From Oligoflexia bacterium (GTDB taxonomy: Bacteria > Bdellovibrionota > UBA1018 > CAIPTA01), in assembly GCA_023954355.1 (NCBI GenBank), contig JAMLID010000004.1, positions 54,518-118,517 of the forward strand: 64,000 bases of DNA. Direction: 5' to 3'. Within the stretch, counting starts at the first letter, position 1; the number at the start of each line of letters is the position of its first letter. A program made the position numbers and the translations under genes. Shown here piece after piece: positions 56,636 to 64,000 of the stretch. The notes under the pieces are model-generated. The model did no database searches. It had not been told where the DNA came from and saw nothing but the letters and a program-made list of their open reading frames with translations.

Positions 56636-57793
56636 ATGCAAAATCAAATGCTGAATAGCCCCTATGGTGGAAGCTTAGTACAGAGAATAGCCGCTTCTTC
56701 TGAAGCTTCAGAGCAGAAAGTAGACAATTCTATTTTTATTTCTGACATTATTGAGTCAGATCTCTGGAATATCGCTACTGGAGCATTTAGCCCCTTACAG
56801 GGATTCATGGGGGAGAAAGATTTTCTCTCTGTTTGCCAAAATATGAAATTAAGCTCAAGCGCACTAGCTTGGACAATACCAATTGTATTGGATCTTTCAG
56901 AAGAAGAAAGAAGTCGCGTAAACAAAAAGCAAAAAATATTTTTAGTATCAAAAAAAAATAAAAAATGTTTAGGCTATATTGAGCCTGATGAAATTTACCC
57001 TCACGATAAAGAGCTGCATATGCAATCCGTATTCGGTACGAGCGATTATTCGCATCCCGGAGTTTATGTAGTGTCACAAATGAAACCCTTTTTAGTAGGA
57101 GGGAATGTTTCTCTTTTTCAAGAAGCATTTACTGGCCAAGATTTAGTGACTCCTTCTGAGCTTCGCAATATATTGAGAAAGAAAAATCTTTTTCAGATTG
57201 CAGGATTTCAGACAAGAAACGTTGTTCACCGTGCACACGAGCACCTACAAAGAATAGCACTTGAGGCTGTAGGTGGGGTTTTAATTCATCCTGTAATAGG
57301 TTGGAAAAAGCAAGGGGACTTTAAGCCAGAGGCAGTAAAGAAAGCCTACGCACATTTTATTGAAAAGTATTACCCACATGATAGGGCTGTCTTGGCTTTC
57401 TTAAATTTAGCTATGAGATACGCTGGCCCTAAAGAGGCGGTTTTTCATGCGATAGTGAGAAAAAATTTCGGTTGTTCTCATTTTATAGTGGGACGTGATC
57501 ATGCTGGTGTAGGCGATTTTTATGAAAAATATGCTGCCCATAAAATTTTTAATAGTGTAGAGAATCTAGGTATTGAGATATTGAGGTTAAGAGAGCCATA
57601 TTTTTGTGCTATTTGTAACTCTATTACCTCTGATTCTGCCTGCAATCACTCAGAAGAATCTAAAGAGTATATTAGTGGGACAAAAATTCGATCAATTTTA
57701 AAATCTGGGAATGACCCAACCGGATATATCTTTCGTGAAGATGTATTGGATATTCTAAATTCCCTTTCTAGAAAGGATTTATTTTATGAATGA
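56636..57793 (+). CDS. sat: Sulfate adenylyltransferase (ATP sulfurylase)
   Basis: 385 residues, the size of single-domain Sat (not CysDN). QTRNVVHRAHEHL (192-204) is the ATP/sulfate site, GRDHAG (286-291) the second, and GSLVQRIAASS opens the protein. Four candidate ligands (C324, C327, C336, H338) suggest the structural zinc seen in related enzymes. It makes APS from ATP and sulfate. Its stop overlaps the start of the APS-kinase fusion by 8 bases, so these two steps of PAPS synthesis are coupled. No sulfite-forming reductase genes are here, so the APS is probably for sulfation. Confidence 0.95.
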   Translation: MQNQMLNSPYGGSLVQRIAASSEASEQKVDNSIFISDIIESDLWNIATGAFSPLQGFMGEKDFLSVCQNMKLSSSALAWTIPIVLDLSEEERSRVNKKQKIFLVSKKNKKCLGYIEPDEIYPHDKELHMQSVFGTSDYSHPGVYVVSQMKPFLVGGNVSLFQEAFTGQDLVTPSELRNILRKKNLFQIAGFQTRNVVHRAHEHLQRIALEAVGGVLIHPVIGWKKQGDFKPEAVKKAYAHFIEKYYPHDRAVLAFLNLAMRYAGPKEAVFHAIVRKNFGCSHFIVGRDHAGVGDFYEKYAAHKIFNSVENLGIEILRLREPYFCAICNSITSDSACNHSEESKEYISGTKIRSILKSGNDPTGYIFREDVLDILNSLSRKDLFYE

Positions 57794-59282
57794 TTTTGAT
57801 GTTATCGCAACACTAAATTTGCACTTACTCAATAAGGATACACTTGAAAAATTATTTGAAAATGGTGCGACTATTTTTCGCATAAATGGGTCTCACATTC
57901 GAGTTGATGAATTAAACATTTACTCTTCGGCTGTTCGAGAAGCCTTGGGAAAAAATGTAAAGATTCTTATCGATTTACCTGGAAATAAAATTCGTACATC
58001 GGTGCTTTCACAGCCAATCATTTTGCAAGCAGGAAAAACTTTTGATTTACGGGCAAACCAAATAAATTACTCTAGCTTTTTAAAAAGTTTAGCATTGGGA
58101 GATATTCTTCTAGCTAATGATAGTTTATTTAAATTTAAGGTAGAAAAAATAGATCATGAGAAAGTTACGTTACTTAGCTATACAGACGGGATTTTAAAAA
58201 GCAATAAAGGAATCCATTTAATTGGAAAAGAAGTGCATCTACCTTTTCTATTTGATCGCGACAGAGCTTTAATAGATGAAGCCAAAAAGTGTGGTGTAGA
58301 TTATATTGGGTTTTCATTTGTTAGAACATCTGAGGATATAAAAGAAGGCCTAGAGAGGATTAAAGACAGCCCACTTAAAGCAATTTTTAAGATTGAAACT
58401 AGTCCAGCGGTAAAGAATTTAGATTCTATAATAAAACTAGCTGATGATTTTTTGGTAGATAGAGGAGATTTAAGCTGCGATATAGGAATTGAAAACGTAG
58501 ACCGTGTGCAAAAGTACATTTTAAAAACTATTAAAAGGCACCCAAAGAAAAAGGTCTTTTTTGCAACGCAATTTTTTCATTCAATGTTAGAGAATAACGT
58601 GCCTCTTATAGCAGAAATATGTGGTTTTTCAGACGCTGTAAATGCAGGAGTTGATGGCATACAGCTTTCTGAAGAGACTGCGGTTGGTAAATATCCTGTA
58701 GAGATATTACAGCTGATCAGAAAAACGTTACAGTCAGACCATGTAAGAAGAAAAATAAAAAGGCAAAATCACGCACCTGTCTTATGGTTTACAGGTATAT
58801 CTGGTAGCGGAAAAACTACATTAGCAAGAAAAATTTCTACTATATTAGAGTACGAAGGGCTTAATGTGAGTGTTATTGATGGAGATGAGTTTAGAGATTT
58901 TTGGGGCTCTAATCAGGACTATTCTAAAGTAGGTAGAAAGCAAAACCAAAAAAATGTTATTCAATTAGCCGAGCAAATGTCTAAACACGCCGAAATTGTT
59001 TTAGTGTCAACACTATCGCCATTTAAAGAAATGCGCACATTAGCAAGAGAGAAAATAAAAAATTTTCATGAAATTTATATAAGTTGCCCAATTGAAGAAT
59101 GTAAGAAAAGAGATCCAAAAGGACACTATAAGAACGCTCACGAAGGGAAAATAAAAGATTTCGTAGGTGTATCAGGGGAAGTAACTTACGAAATACCAGA
59201 AAACCCTGAGTTAGAAATTGAAACTTTTAAACTTTCTGAGGTTGATTCTGTAAATAAAATAATTGACTATTTATTAAAATAA
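57786..59282 (+). CDS. Pyruvate kinase-like domain fused to APS kinase
   Basis: 498 residues. Residues 1-about 325 are the pyruvate kinase A/B domains without the usual C-terminal regulatory domain: FRINGSH (R32, N34, S36), IDLPGNKIRT (D63), IFKIETSP (K202, E204), DRGDL (226-229), ATQF (T261) and LSEETAVGKYPVEI. The known TKGPEIRTG loop is altered to LPGNKIRTS. Residues about 330-498 are APS kinase (CysC): Walker A GISGSGKTT (337-345), IDGDEFR, RDPKGHYKNAHEGKIKDFVG, EIPENPEL. APS kinase consumes ATP and releases ADP; the kinase-like domain may regenerate ATP from PEP. Coupled to sat and followed by a sulfotransferase. Confidence 0.9.
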   Translation: MNDFDVIATLNLHLLNKDTLEKLFENGATIFRINGSHIRVDELNIYSSAVREALGKNVKILIDLPGNKIRTSVLSQPIILQAGKTFDLRANQINYSSFLKSLALGDILLANDSLFKFKVEKIDHEKVTLLSYTDGILKSNKGIHLIGKEVHLPFLFDRDRALIDEAKKCGVDYIGFSFVRTSEDIKEGLERIKDSPLKAIFKIETSPAVKNLDSIIKLADDFLVDRGDLSCDIGIENVDRVQKYILKTIKRHPKKKVFFATQFFHSMLENNVPLIAEICGFSDAVNAGVDGIQLSEETAVGKYPVEILQLIRKTLQSDHVRRKIKRQNHAPVLWFTGISGSGKTTLARKISTILEYEGLNVSVIDGDEFRDFWGSNQDYSKVGRKQNQKNVIQLAEQMSKHAEIVLVSTLSPFKEMRTLAREKIKNFHEIYISCPIEECKKRDPKGHYKNAHEGKIKDFVGVSGEVTYEIPENPELEIETFKLSEVDSVNKIIDYLLK

Positions 59283-59298
59283 GAAAGATCTAGCTACA

Positions 59299-60255
59299 AT
59301 GAAATTTAAAGAACGACCTCTTCTAGCAGATGAATTTATTCTATTAGACGGAGTTACTAGAGCTGGTAAGTTTATGCTTGCTAATGTAGTTGCGGCACTA
59401 GATAGAGTCGAGTTTTTTCAATACCCACATCTACTAGAAACGGTATTGTATTTTCATAGATTAGAAAAAATTGATTTTTTTACAGCACGTGAATTACTTC
59501 ATCTAGACTATAATATGAATACGCTCAATATGGCTTTTGGTAGGTCACTTAACTCTAGAAAACATGATTTGTCGTGTATAGAGAACTCTATTGAATTTGA
59601 TAGGTATAAAAAACGCTCTTTAACTGAGGATCGCGAATTTTTACTAAATGATTTTAGAAGTGAAAAAAGAATACCTTTTTACATTAATCATGAAGGCTTA
59701 TCCAATATGCAGACAATTTTTAAAATTTTTCCTAAAGTTAAAATTGTCAACGCACTAAGAGATCCAATTGCTTTAGTGGAATCATGGTATAGAAGAGGGT
59801 GGGGAAGACGAATAGGAAGCGACCCCTCTGTAGGCTGGTCTTCTTTTGACTATAAGGGTAATGCAGTACCTTGGTGGGCAGTGTCTTGGCCCGAAGAGTA
59901 TTTAAAAGCAGAAGATATGGATAGATGCTTAAAAAGTATATATACGTTAGTCACAATGGCGAAAGAGTCTTATTTGAGCTCACCTCAAGAATACAAAAGT
60001 AGAGTACTTTTCGTAGAATTTGAAAAAATTATTGTAGATCCTATGCAACAAATTAAACGACTAGAAGTTTTTCTTGGATCGAAAACTTTACCTGGCATTG
60101 AAGAGATTTTAAAAAGAGAAAGACTTCCTAGGAAAGAAGACGAAGAAAAAAAAGAAAAAATTTACAGTACAGTGAGATCAAAAATTGCTCCCAATAATCA
60201 GTTTATTTTTGATGAATTGGCAACAGATTATGGAGCATTTTGGGGTAAGCTATAA
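59299..60255 (+). CDS. PAPS-dependent sulfotransferase family protein
   Basis: 318 residues. The PAPS 5'-phosphosulfate loop is DGVTRAGKFML (about 18-27) and the 3'-phosphate region is NALRDPIALVESWYRR (R154, S162), the R-D-P-x5-S pattern of sulfotransferases. No membrane segment or signal peptide, so it acts in the cytoplasm or at the inner membrane. It lies 16 bases after the PAPS-forming fusion gene, which provides its donor, and CysQ 1.6 kb away removes the PAP by-product. The acceptor is unknown; the nearby glycan genes make a sugar the likely target. Confidence 0.82.
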   Translation: MKFKERPLLADEFILLDGVTRAGKFMLANVVAALDRVEFFQYPHLLETVLYFHRLEKIDFFTARELLHLDYNMNTLNMAFGRSLNSRKHDLSCIENSIEFDRYKKRSLTEDREFLLNDFRSEKRIPFYINHEGLSNMQTIFKIFPKVKIVNALRDPIALVESWYRRGWGRRIGSDPSVGWSSFDYKGNAVPWWAVSWPEEYLKAEDMDRCLKSIYTLVTMAKESYLSSPQEYKSRVLFVEFEKIIVDPMQQIKRLEVFLGSKTLPGIEEILKRERLPRKEDEEKKEKIYSTVRSKIAPNNQFIFDELATDYGAFWGKL

Positions 60256-60309
60256 TCTGTGTACTACTTGAGATGATAGAATACTGTAATTTAAAAAGAT
60301 GAAGTTTTG

Positions 60310-61620
60310 TTATTCATTTGCGAGCTTTGGTTTCTTAGTTAGTAGTGGCCACGATTTTGACAATACAAAACGTAACCATATACCTGCAATCTGCGATGTA
60401 AAAACTGCCGTTAAAACAAGCGTAGTGTAAAAAGCTCCATTTATTATTCCGGCTTCATAAGCAACACTGGCTAAAACAATTCCCGGCCCGCCTCGCGCAT
60501 TTTTTGTAATAGATAAATTAATAATATCTAAGCCTCGAAAGCCAGCTAAATAAGAAGCTAAGCTGAAAAATAGCACCGCAATTAATGATGATAATAGAAA
60601 AAAAGAAACTAATAATGAAAAATCAAACTCTGGTCCAAAGACTAACTTAAATCCAACTAAAGAAAAATAAATAGGAATGAATACGCCTTTGGCAACATTA
60701 GCTATGGCTTCTAGTGGTAGAGCAAATCGAGATCGACCATCTCCGGTAATACCACCAACGACTCCAAACCCAGCTAAGAAAGCAGCAAATACTAAGTTAA
60801 CGTCGAAAAGAGAAGCTATGGCAGCATAAATAAATAAAATAAAAAATAAATATCCAACAGGTGAGGCTTTAATTAATAGATTCCAGCGCCTATTGTGTAA
60901 TCTTTGTAGAATCCTGGGTGCAAAGGTCAATCCTATCCCCATATAAATAAATGTAATTGTAATATGGGTTGCTATATTATTAATTAAATTTTTTTCAGTA
61001 GTAGCTTGAACTCCAATGCTTGTCGCTACAGCTAGGGCAGCCCAAAGTATAATATCTTCAAGCACAGCGAACCCTAATATTAAACTCGCAAAGCGGGTGT
61101 GAATAATTTTAAGATCCATAAAAATTCTTGATATAACTGGTATAGAGGTAACTGTAACGGCAATTGCTAATACCAATAATGCAGACTCGGTAGATTTTGT
61201 AGAGCCAATAATTTTCTCTAGGGGTAGAGCTATCTGATTGTGTCCAAAAAATAGAATTAACGCAAATGGGATAATTACCCCAACACTAAATAACCATATT
61301 GTTTCTTTTTGATTTTCTCGTGCCATTAAACGGCGAGTTTCAGCACCCGAGAGAAACATTAAAAGAAATAGCCCTATCCAATAAAGAAAATTTAAAACAG
61401 TATCCGTTTTGTTTCCTATTTGGTTTGTAATTCCAAATAAACGTTGTGCCAAATCGGGAAAAAAATATCCAAAAATAAACGGACCTAAAACAATACCAGA
61501 AAGAATTTCTCCAACTAGTCTTGGTTGTTTTAGTTTTTCAAAAATATAGGCAAATGAGTGAACAAGCGCTAAAAGCACACATAAAGTTAAAACTATATTA
61601 CCTATTTCATTACTGTCCAT
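60310..61620 (-). CDS. CPA2-family monovalent cation:proton antiporter
   Basis: 436 residues, about 12-13 transmembrane helices. Features of the KefB/NapA group: LKQPRLVGEILSGIVLGPFIFGYF near residue 30 (the TM1-2 signature), LAIAVTVTSIPVISRIFMDLKIIHTRFASLILGFAVLEDIILWAAL near 150-195 with the conserved aspartate in LEDI, and ARGGPGIVLASVAYE near 380. It lacks the C-terminal RCK/TrkA-N regulatory domain of KefB/KefC. Exchanges Na+ or K+ for protons. Convergent with the sulfotransferase gene and divergent from cysQ; no obvious link to the glycan genes. Confidence 0.88.
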   Translation of the reverse strand: MDSNEIGNIVLTLCVLLALVHSFAYIFEKLKQPRLVGEILSGIVLGPFIFGYFFPDLAQRLFGITNQIGNKTDTVLNFLYWIGLFLLMFLSGAETRRLMARENQKETIWLFSVGVIIPFALILFFGHNQIALPLEKIIGSTKSTESALLVLAIAVTVTSIPVISRIFMDLKIIHTRFASLILGFAVLEDIILWAALAVATSIGVQATTEKNLINNIATHITITFIYMGIGLTFAPRILQRLHNRRWNLLIKASPVGYLFFILFIYAAIASLFDVNLVFAAFLAGFGVVGGITGDGRSRFALPLEAIANVAKGVFIPIYFSLVGFKLVFGPEFDFSLLVSFFLLSSLIAVLFFSLASYLAGFRGLDIINLSITKNARGGPGIVLASVAYEAGIINGAFYTTLVLTAVFTSQIAGIWLRFVLSKSWPLLTKKPKLANE

Positions 61621-61830
61621 ATTGGTATTTATTTAACCCAAAACGGCGCTAAGGCATACATTTAATAATGGTTTATGTCTTTATTTGCTTTGGGTAAAGA
61701 TACAAAAAGTAGAGCTAATACAGCAGTCAATTTTCACTTTTCAATATGTTTTAGATTATAATAAAATAAAGAGAAGAGGTTAATAAAATTTGTATATAAA
61801 AGAACAATTATCTTTGAACGCGAGGCGGGC

Positions 61831-62598
61831 TTGAAGAACGCATCTAATAAAATTATCACTGAAGATTTTTTTTATTCTCTATGCTGTTCGATTGACTCAT
61901 TTTTTGACTTAAATAAAAAACAAACTGATTTGGGCCTAAAGAGTGAAAGCCCGGTAACTGAAGTTGATCTGAATGTTTCTAATTATGTTTATTCTCATCT
62001 AAGAAGTTTTGGTTTTCTTGATTCTGAAATTTTATCTGAAGAAAATACGTCTACATATTTAGAAGTGAGTAATCGGCTGTGGATTTTAGACCCTCTAGAC
62101 GGTACAAAAGAGTTTATTCGTGGGATTCCTGAGTTTTCGTTCTCTCTAGCTTATTTAGAGCGTCATATACTTAAGGCTGGATGTATCTATAATCCTTCTA
62201 ATAAATTTATGGCTATATATGACGGTATTAATACGCAAAGCATGAATACCAATTTTTGGACATATGACAATAATTACATTCTATGTAGTAGAACAGAAAT
62301 TCAAGATGGCCTTTTGCTTAGAAAAAAGCTTCCGTATCAAATTTTAGGATTAGGTAGTATTGCGTATAAGCTAGCTCTTGTAGCTGCTGGCTTAGCAAAA
62401 GCAACAGTTAGCTTTAGGCCCAAGAGTAGTTGGGATATCGCTGCGGGTATAGCTTTAGTAGAAGCTGTTGGAGGAAAAGTCACAGACCTTGAGGGTGGCT
62501 CTATTTCATTTACAAACCCGATGATTCGATTTGAAAAAGGTTTGCTCGCAAGTTTTTGTCCAGACGAGCATGAAACTATTTTAAAAGCCTGTCAGTAA
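61831..62598 (+). CDS. cysQ: 3'(2'),5'-bisphosphate nucleotidase CysQ
   Basis: 255 residues, TTG start behind GAGGCGG. Inositol-monophosphatase-fold motifs are clear: SEENTS (E70/E71), LDPLDGTKEF (D87, D90, T92) and SSWDIAAG (D202), which hold the metals and the phosphate. It cleaves PAP, the product left after sulfate transfer from PAPS, and so prevents inhibition of the sulfotransferase. The other PAPS genes lie 1.6-5 kb upstream, so a single sulfation module is likely. No strong promoter found by eye in the 210-base gap upstream. Confidence 0.93.
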   Translation: MKNASNKIITEDFFYSLCCSIDSFFDLNKKQTDLGLKSESPVTEVDLNVSNYVYSHLRSFGFLDSEILSEENTSTYLEVSNRLWILDPLDGTKEFIRGIPEFSFSLAYLERHILKAGCIYNPSNKFMAIYDGINTQSMNTNFWTYDNNYILCSRTEIQDGLLLRKKLPYQILGLGSIAYKLALVAAGLAKATVSFRPKSSWDIAAGIALVEAVGGKVTDLEGGSISFTNPMIRFEKGLLASFCPDEHETILKACQ

Positions 62599-62605
62599 TG
62601 TAAAA

Positions 62606-63664
62606 TTATTTTTGAAGATCACTTTTGGCTTTTTGCAAATCAGATTGTCTTCCGACATCAATCCAGTATTCCATCATGGGGAATGCACGTACCCCTTTGT
62701 TAGATTGTAAAAGCTTATCGAAAAGTTGTGGCATATCAAAACAGACATTTTTGGGTACTAAAGAAATTACGTGTGGGTCAAAAACATTGATTCCTGCGTT
62801 TACGAAAAAACTATGTACTGGCTTTTCATCTATATTTATAACTTTACTGTCTTTTAGCTGAACTACGCCAAAGGGCACCTGCATATCGTATTCTTTTACA
62901 CACATCGTAGCGGCATCTTTATGGCTATTATGAAACTCTAATAAGCTGTCAAAGTCTACCTTAGTAATGATGTCTCCATTGATAACTAGAATAGGTTTAT
63001 GTACCAGTCCTTCTAATAGACTTAGTGGGCCGGCTGTGCCTAATTTAATTTTTTCTTCTAAATATTGAATTTCGCAATTCCATTTTTGTCCGTGGCCTAA
63101 AGAATTTTTAATTTGCTCGCCTAAATAGTTAAGGGAAATAAAGAACTTTCGAAAACCAAATTTCACTAAATTTTGAATGATCATTTCAATAATAGGAGTC
63201 TCACCGATTGGGATCAGTGGCTTTGGAGTTTGTTTGGTTAGATCGCCTAGTCGTGAACCTAATCCACCAGCTAGGATGAGTACGGGGTTTTCGCGTAAAT
63301 GGTCTGTATTTCTCTCTATTAAAAGAATATCGACCAGCTCTTGTTTATCGTTAACTACCGGTATCGCAGGTATTAAGGTAGGGTTTTTCTTTTTTAGAAG
63401 CTTTAAGTAGTTAGAGGGATCTTCATTTTCTTTAGCCACAATAGGGCTCATATTCATAATATCAGCCACGGCTTGATGTGGCTTGATACCGTTTAAAAGT
63501 CCTCGCCTTATGTCTCCATCGGTTACTGTACCAACCAACTGATTTCTGTCATTGGTTATAAGTAAAAGTTTTATAGGGCTAGTCCCTAATGCTTCTATAG
63601 CTTCGGTAAGAGTTGTGTTGGTGTCTTGTACAATCTCTTTATTTTGCAGAAATATTGATTTCAT
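62606..63664 (-). CDS. CBS-domain sugar-1-phosphate nucleotidyltransferase (PtmE-like)
   Basis: 352 residues from the ATG at 63664, where AAGG sits 5 bases upstream; the frame is open 23 codons further but without such a site. Residues about 1-120 are two CBS motifs (LVGTVTDGDIRRGLL). From about 124 a nucleotidyltransferase starts: PVLILAGGLGSRLGDLTKQTPKPLIPIGETPI (signature and lysine), NGDIITKVDF and VNAGINVF. The layout is that of PtmE, the GDP-glucosamine-forming enzyme of the Campylobacter legionaminic acid pathway. It probably makes an NDP-amino sugar for the neuCB-type genes. Preference for GTP cannot be told from sequence. Confidence 0.87.
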   Translation of the reverse strand: MKSIFLQNKEIVQDTNTTLTEAIEALGTSPIKLLLITNDRNQLVGTVTDGDIRRGLLNGIKPHQAVADIMNMSPIVAKENEDPSNYLKLLKKKNPTLIPAIPVVNDKQELVDILLIERNTDHLRENPVLILAGGLGSRLGDLTKQTPKPLIPIGETPIIEMIIQNLVKFGFRKFFISLNYLGEQIKNSLGHGQKWNCEIQYLEEKIKLGTAGPLSLLEGLVHKPILVINGDIITKVDFDSLLEFHNSHKDAATMCVKEYDMQVPFGVVQLKDSKVINIDEKPVHSFFVNAGINVFDPHVISLVPKNVCFDMPQLFDKLLQSNKGVRAFPMMEYWIDVGRQSDLQKAKSDLQK

Positions 63665-63748
63665 TCTTACCTTGGTCTTATCAAAACATAGAGAGAAAAT
63701 CAGGGATTTTTGCGCATAATGTTGTAAGCGCACTAAATTAAGTCATTA

Positions 63749-63761
63749 AATGCGCCGCATT
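63749..63761. repeat. Short perfect inverted repeat upstream of nucleotidyltransferase
   Basis: AATGCG-C-CGCATT, 85 bases upstream of the nucleotidyltransferase start codon. The loop of one base is too short for an RNA hairpin, so if functional it would be a protein-binding dyad. GC-rich against an AT-rich background. Confidence 0.35.
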
Positions 63762-63932
63762 ATTTCTATTTGCTGGTTGAGAACAAGCACAAATAATAGT
63801 GCTTAGTTATATAGGTGTTCTTCATATGCAGAAAATATTCTTAGTTAATTTTTATTAAATAAAAAAATTTATAAAATGAAAATCTAAAGAAATTAGAATA
63901 TGCAAAGTAATTTTTTGAGCTATCCTATCGCC

Positions 63933-63948
63933 TCATCTGGCCAGATGA
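63933..63948. promoter_or_regulatory. 16-bp perfect palindrome, candidate operator
   Basis: TCATCTGGCCAGATGA reads the same on both strands, 41 bases before the ATG at 63989. It is suited to binding a dimeric repressor or activator of the gene that starts at the right edge of the window. Confidence 0.5.
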
Positions 63949-63988
63949 ATGAAAGACAGTTAATAAATATTAAATTGAAAGGAATCTT

Positions 63989-64000
63989 ATGAAGAGTTTA
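63989..64000 (+). CDS. Start of a gene running off the window
   Basis: ATG at 63989 preceded by GAAAGGAA at 63977-63984, a good Shine-Dalgarno at proper distance. Only four codons (MKSL) are visible, so the product cannot be named. Confidence 0.45.

Larger units (their letters stand above)
63665..63988. other. Intergenic region, 324 bases, no gene seen
   Basis: AT-rich non-coding stretch between the divergent nucleotidyltransferase and the gene starting at 63989. I found no convincing open frame, tRNA or terminator. It contains the two palindromes listed separately and several T/A tracts; the regulatory region for both genes should be here. Confidence 0.6.

Noticed and set aside
1..64000. 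tRNA, rRNA, CRISPR arrays, insertion sequences, integrases or phage genes
   Set aside because: I looked at every intergenic gap and every sizeable frame and saw none; the larger repeats seen are only the short palindromes listed.

Overview
The window is AT-rich, densely packed bacterial chromosome, about 60 genes with mostly very short gaps. It encodes flagellar genes (fliD, fliS), Gram-negative envelope biology (lipoproteins, an LpoA-like PBP activator), a 14-subunit-type complex I (nuoL-M-N), bS21 and the rpsU-yqeY-dnaG-rpoD macromolecular-synthesis order. Taken together this fits a motile Gram-negative bacterium. A low-GC member of the Bdellovibrionota or a neighbouring deltaproteobacterial-type lineage is my best guess, but that is an inference from gene content, not a measured placement. 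I recognised no tRNA, rRNA, CRISPR array, transposase or prophage.

Layout. 1-3259: 3' end of the nuo operon, with an apparent frameshift in nuoM. 3260-10896 (minus): fliD, fliS, a FliT-like gene, a TPR protein, a degenerate glycosyltransferase-like protein, an unknown protein, then a histidine kinase and a lone receiver, spaced as one operon. 10968-18049 (minus): grpE-dnaK-dnaJ-lpoA-like, with a heat-shock-type promoter before grpE and an attenuator hairpin between dnaK and dnaJ, plus hemW. 18114-24526: a DegT-family aminotransferase, then maeB-ridA-nadK-recN (minus). 24633-29597: a small lipoprotein and the rpsU-yqeY-dnaG-rpoD block. 29578-36976: a membrane glycosyltransferase-like protein, an AblB-like acetyltransferase/deacetylase pair with its own promoter, and methyltransferases, a Wzx-type flippase and a GT4 glycosyltransferase. 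37058-40211: a peroxiredoxin-like protein, a small unknown, and a BlaI-type repressor with an M56 peptidase fused to a lytic transglycosylase. 40327-53791: nonulosonic (sialic/legionaminic-type) acid genes neuCB (fused), neuD, hisF2-hisH2-amidotransferase, glycosyltransferases, neuA and an SDR, ending in an ABC exporter. 53805-64000: a large membrane protein, a pentapeptide lipoprotein, a PAPS/sulfation set (sat, pyruvate kinase-APS kinase fusion, sulfotransferase, cysQ), a CPA2 antiporter and a PtmE-like nucleotidyltransferase.

How the genes work together. The right half reads as a surface-glycan (or flagellin-glycan) locus. NeuC/NeuB make a nine-carbon acid and NeuA activates it. The HisH/HisF/PP-loop trio can convert an N-acetyl group to an acetamidino group. 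Wzx, the ABC exporter and several glycosyltransferases assemble and export the product. Sat plus APS kinase make PAPS for a sulfotransferase, and CysQ removes the PAP by-product.

The most unusual items are: (i) a BlaI/BlaR1-like circuit whose extracytoplasmic part is a lytic transglycosylase, preceded by two identical-architecture operators; (ii) a pyruvate kinase-APS kinase fusion; (iii) a NeuC-NeuB fusion; (iv) a DnaG primase that has lost three of four zinc ligands; and (v) a translationally coupled acetyltransferase/HDAC-family pair.
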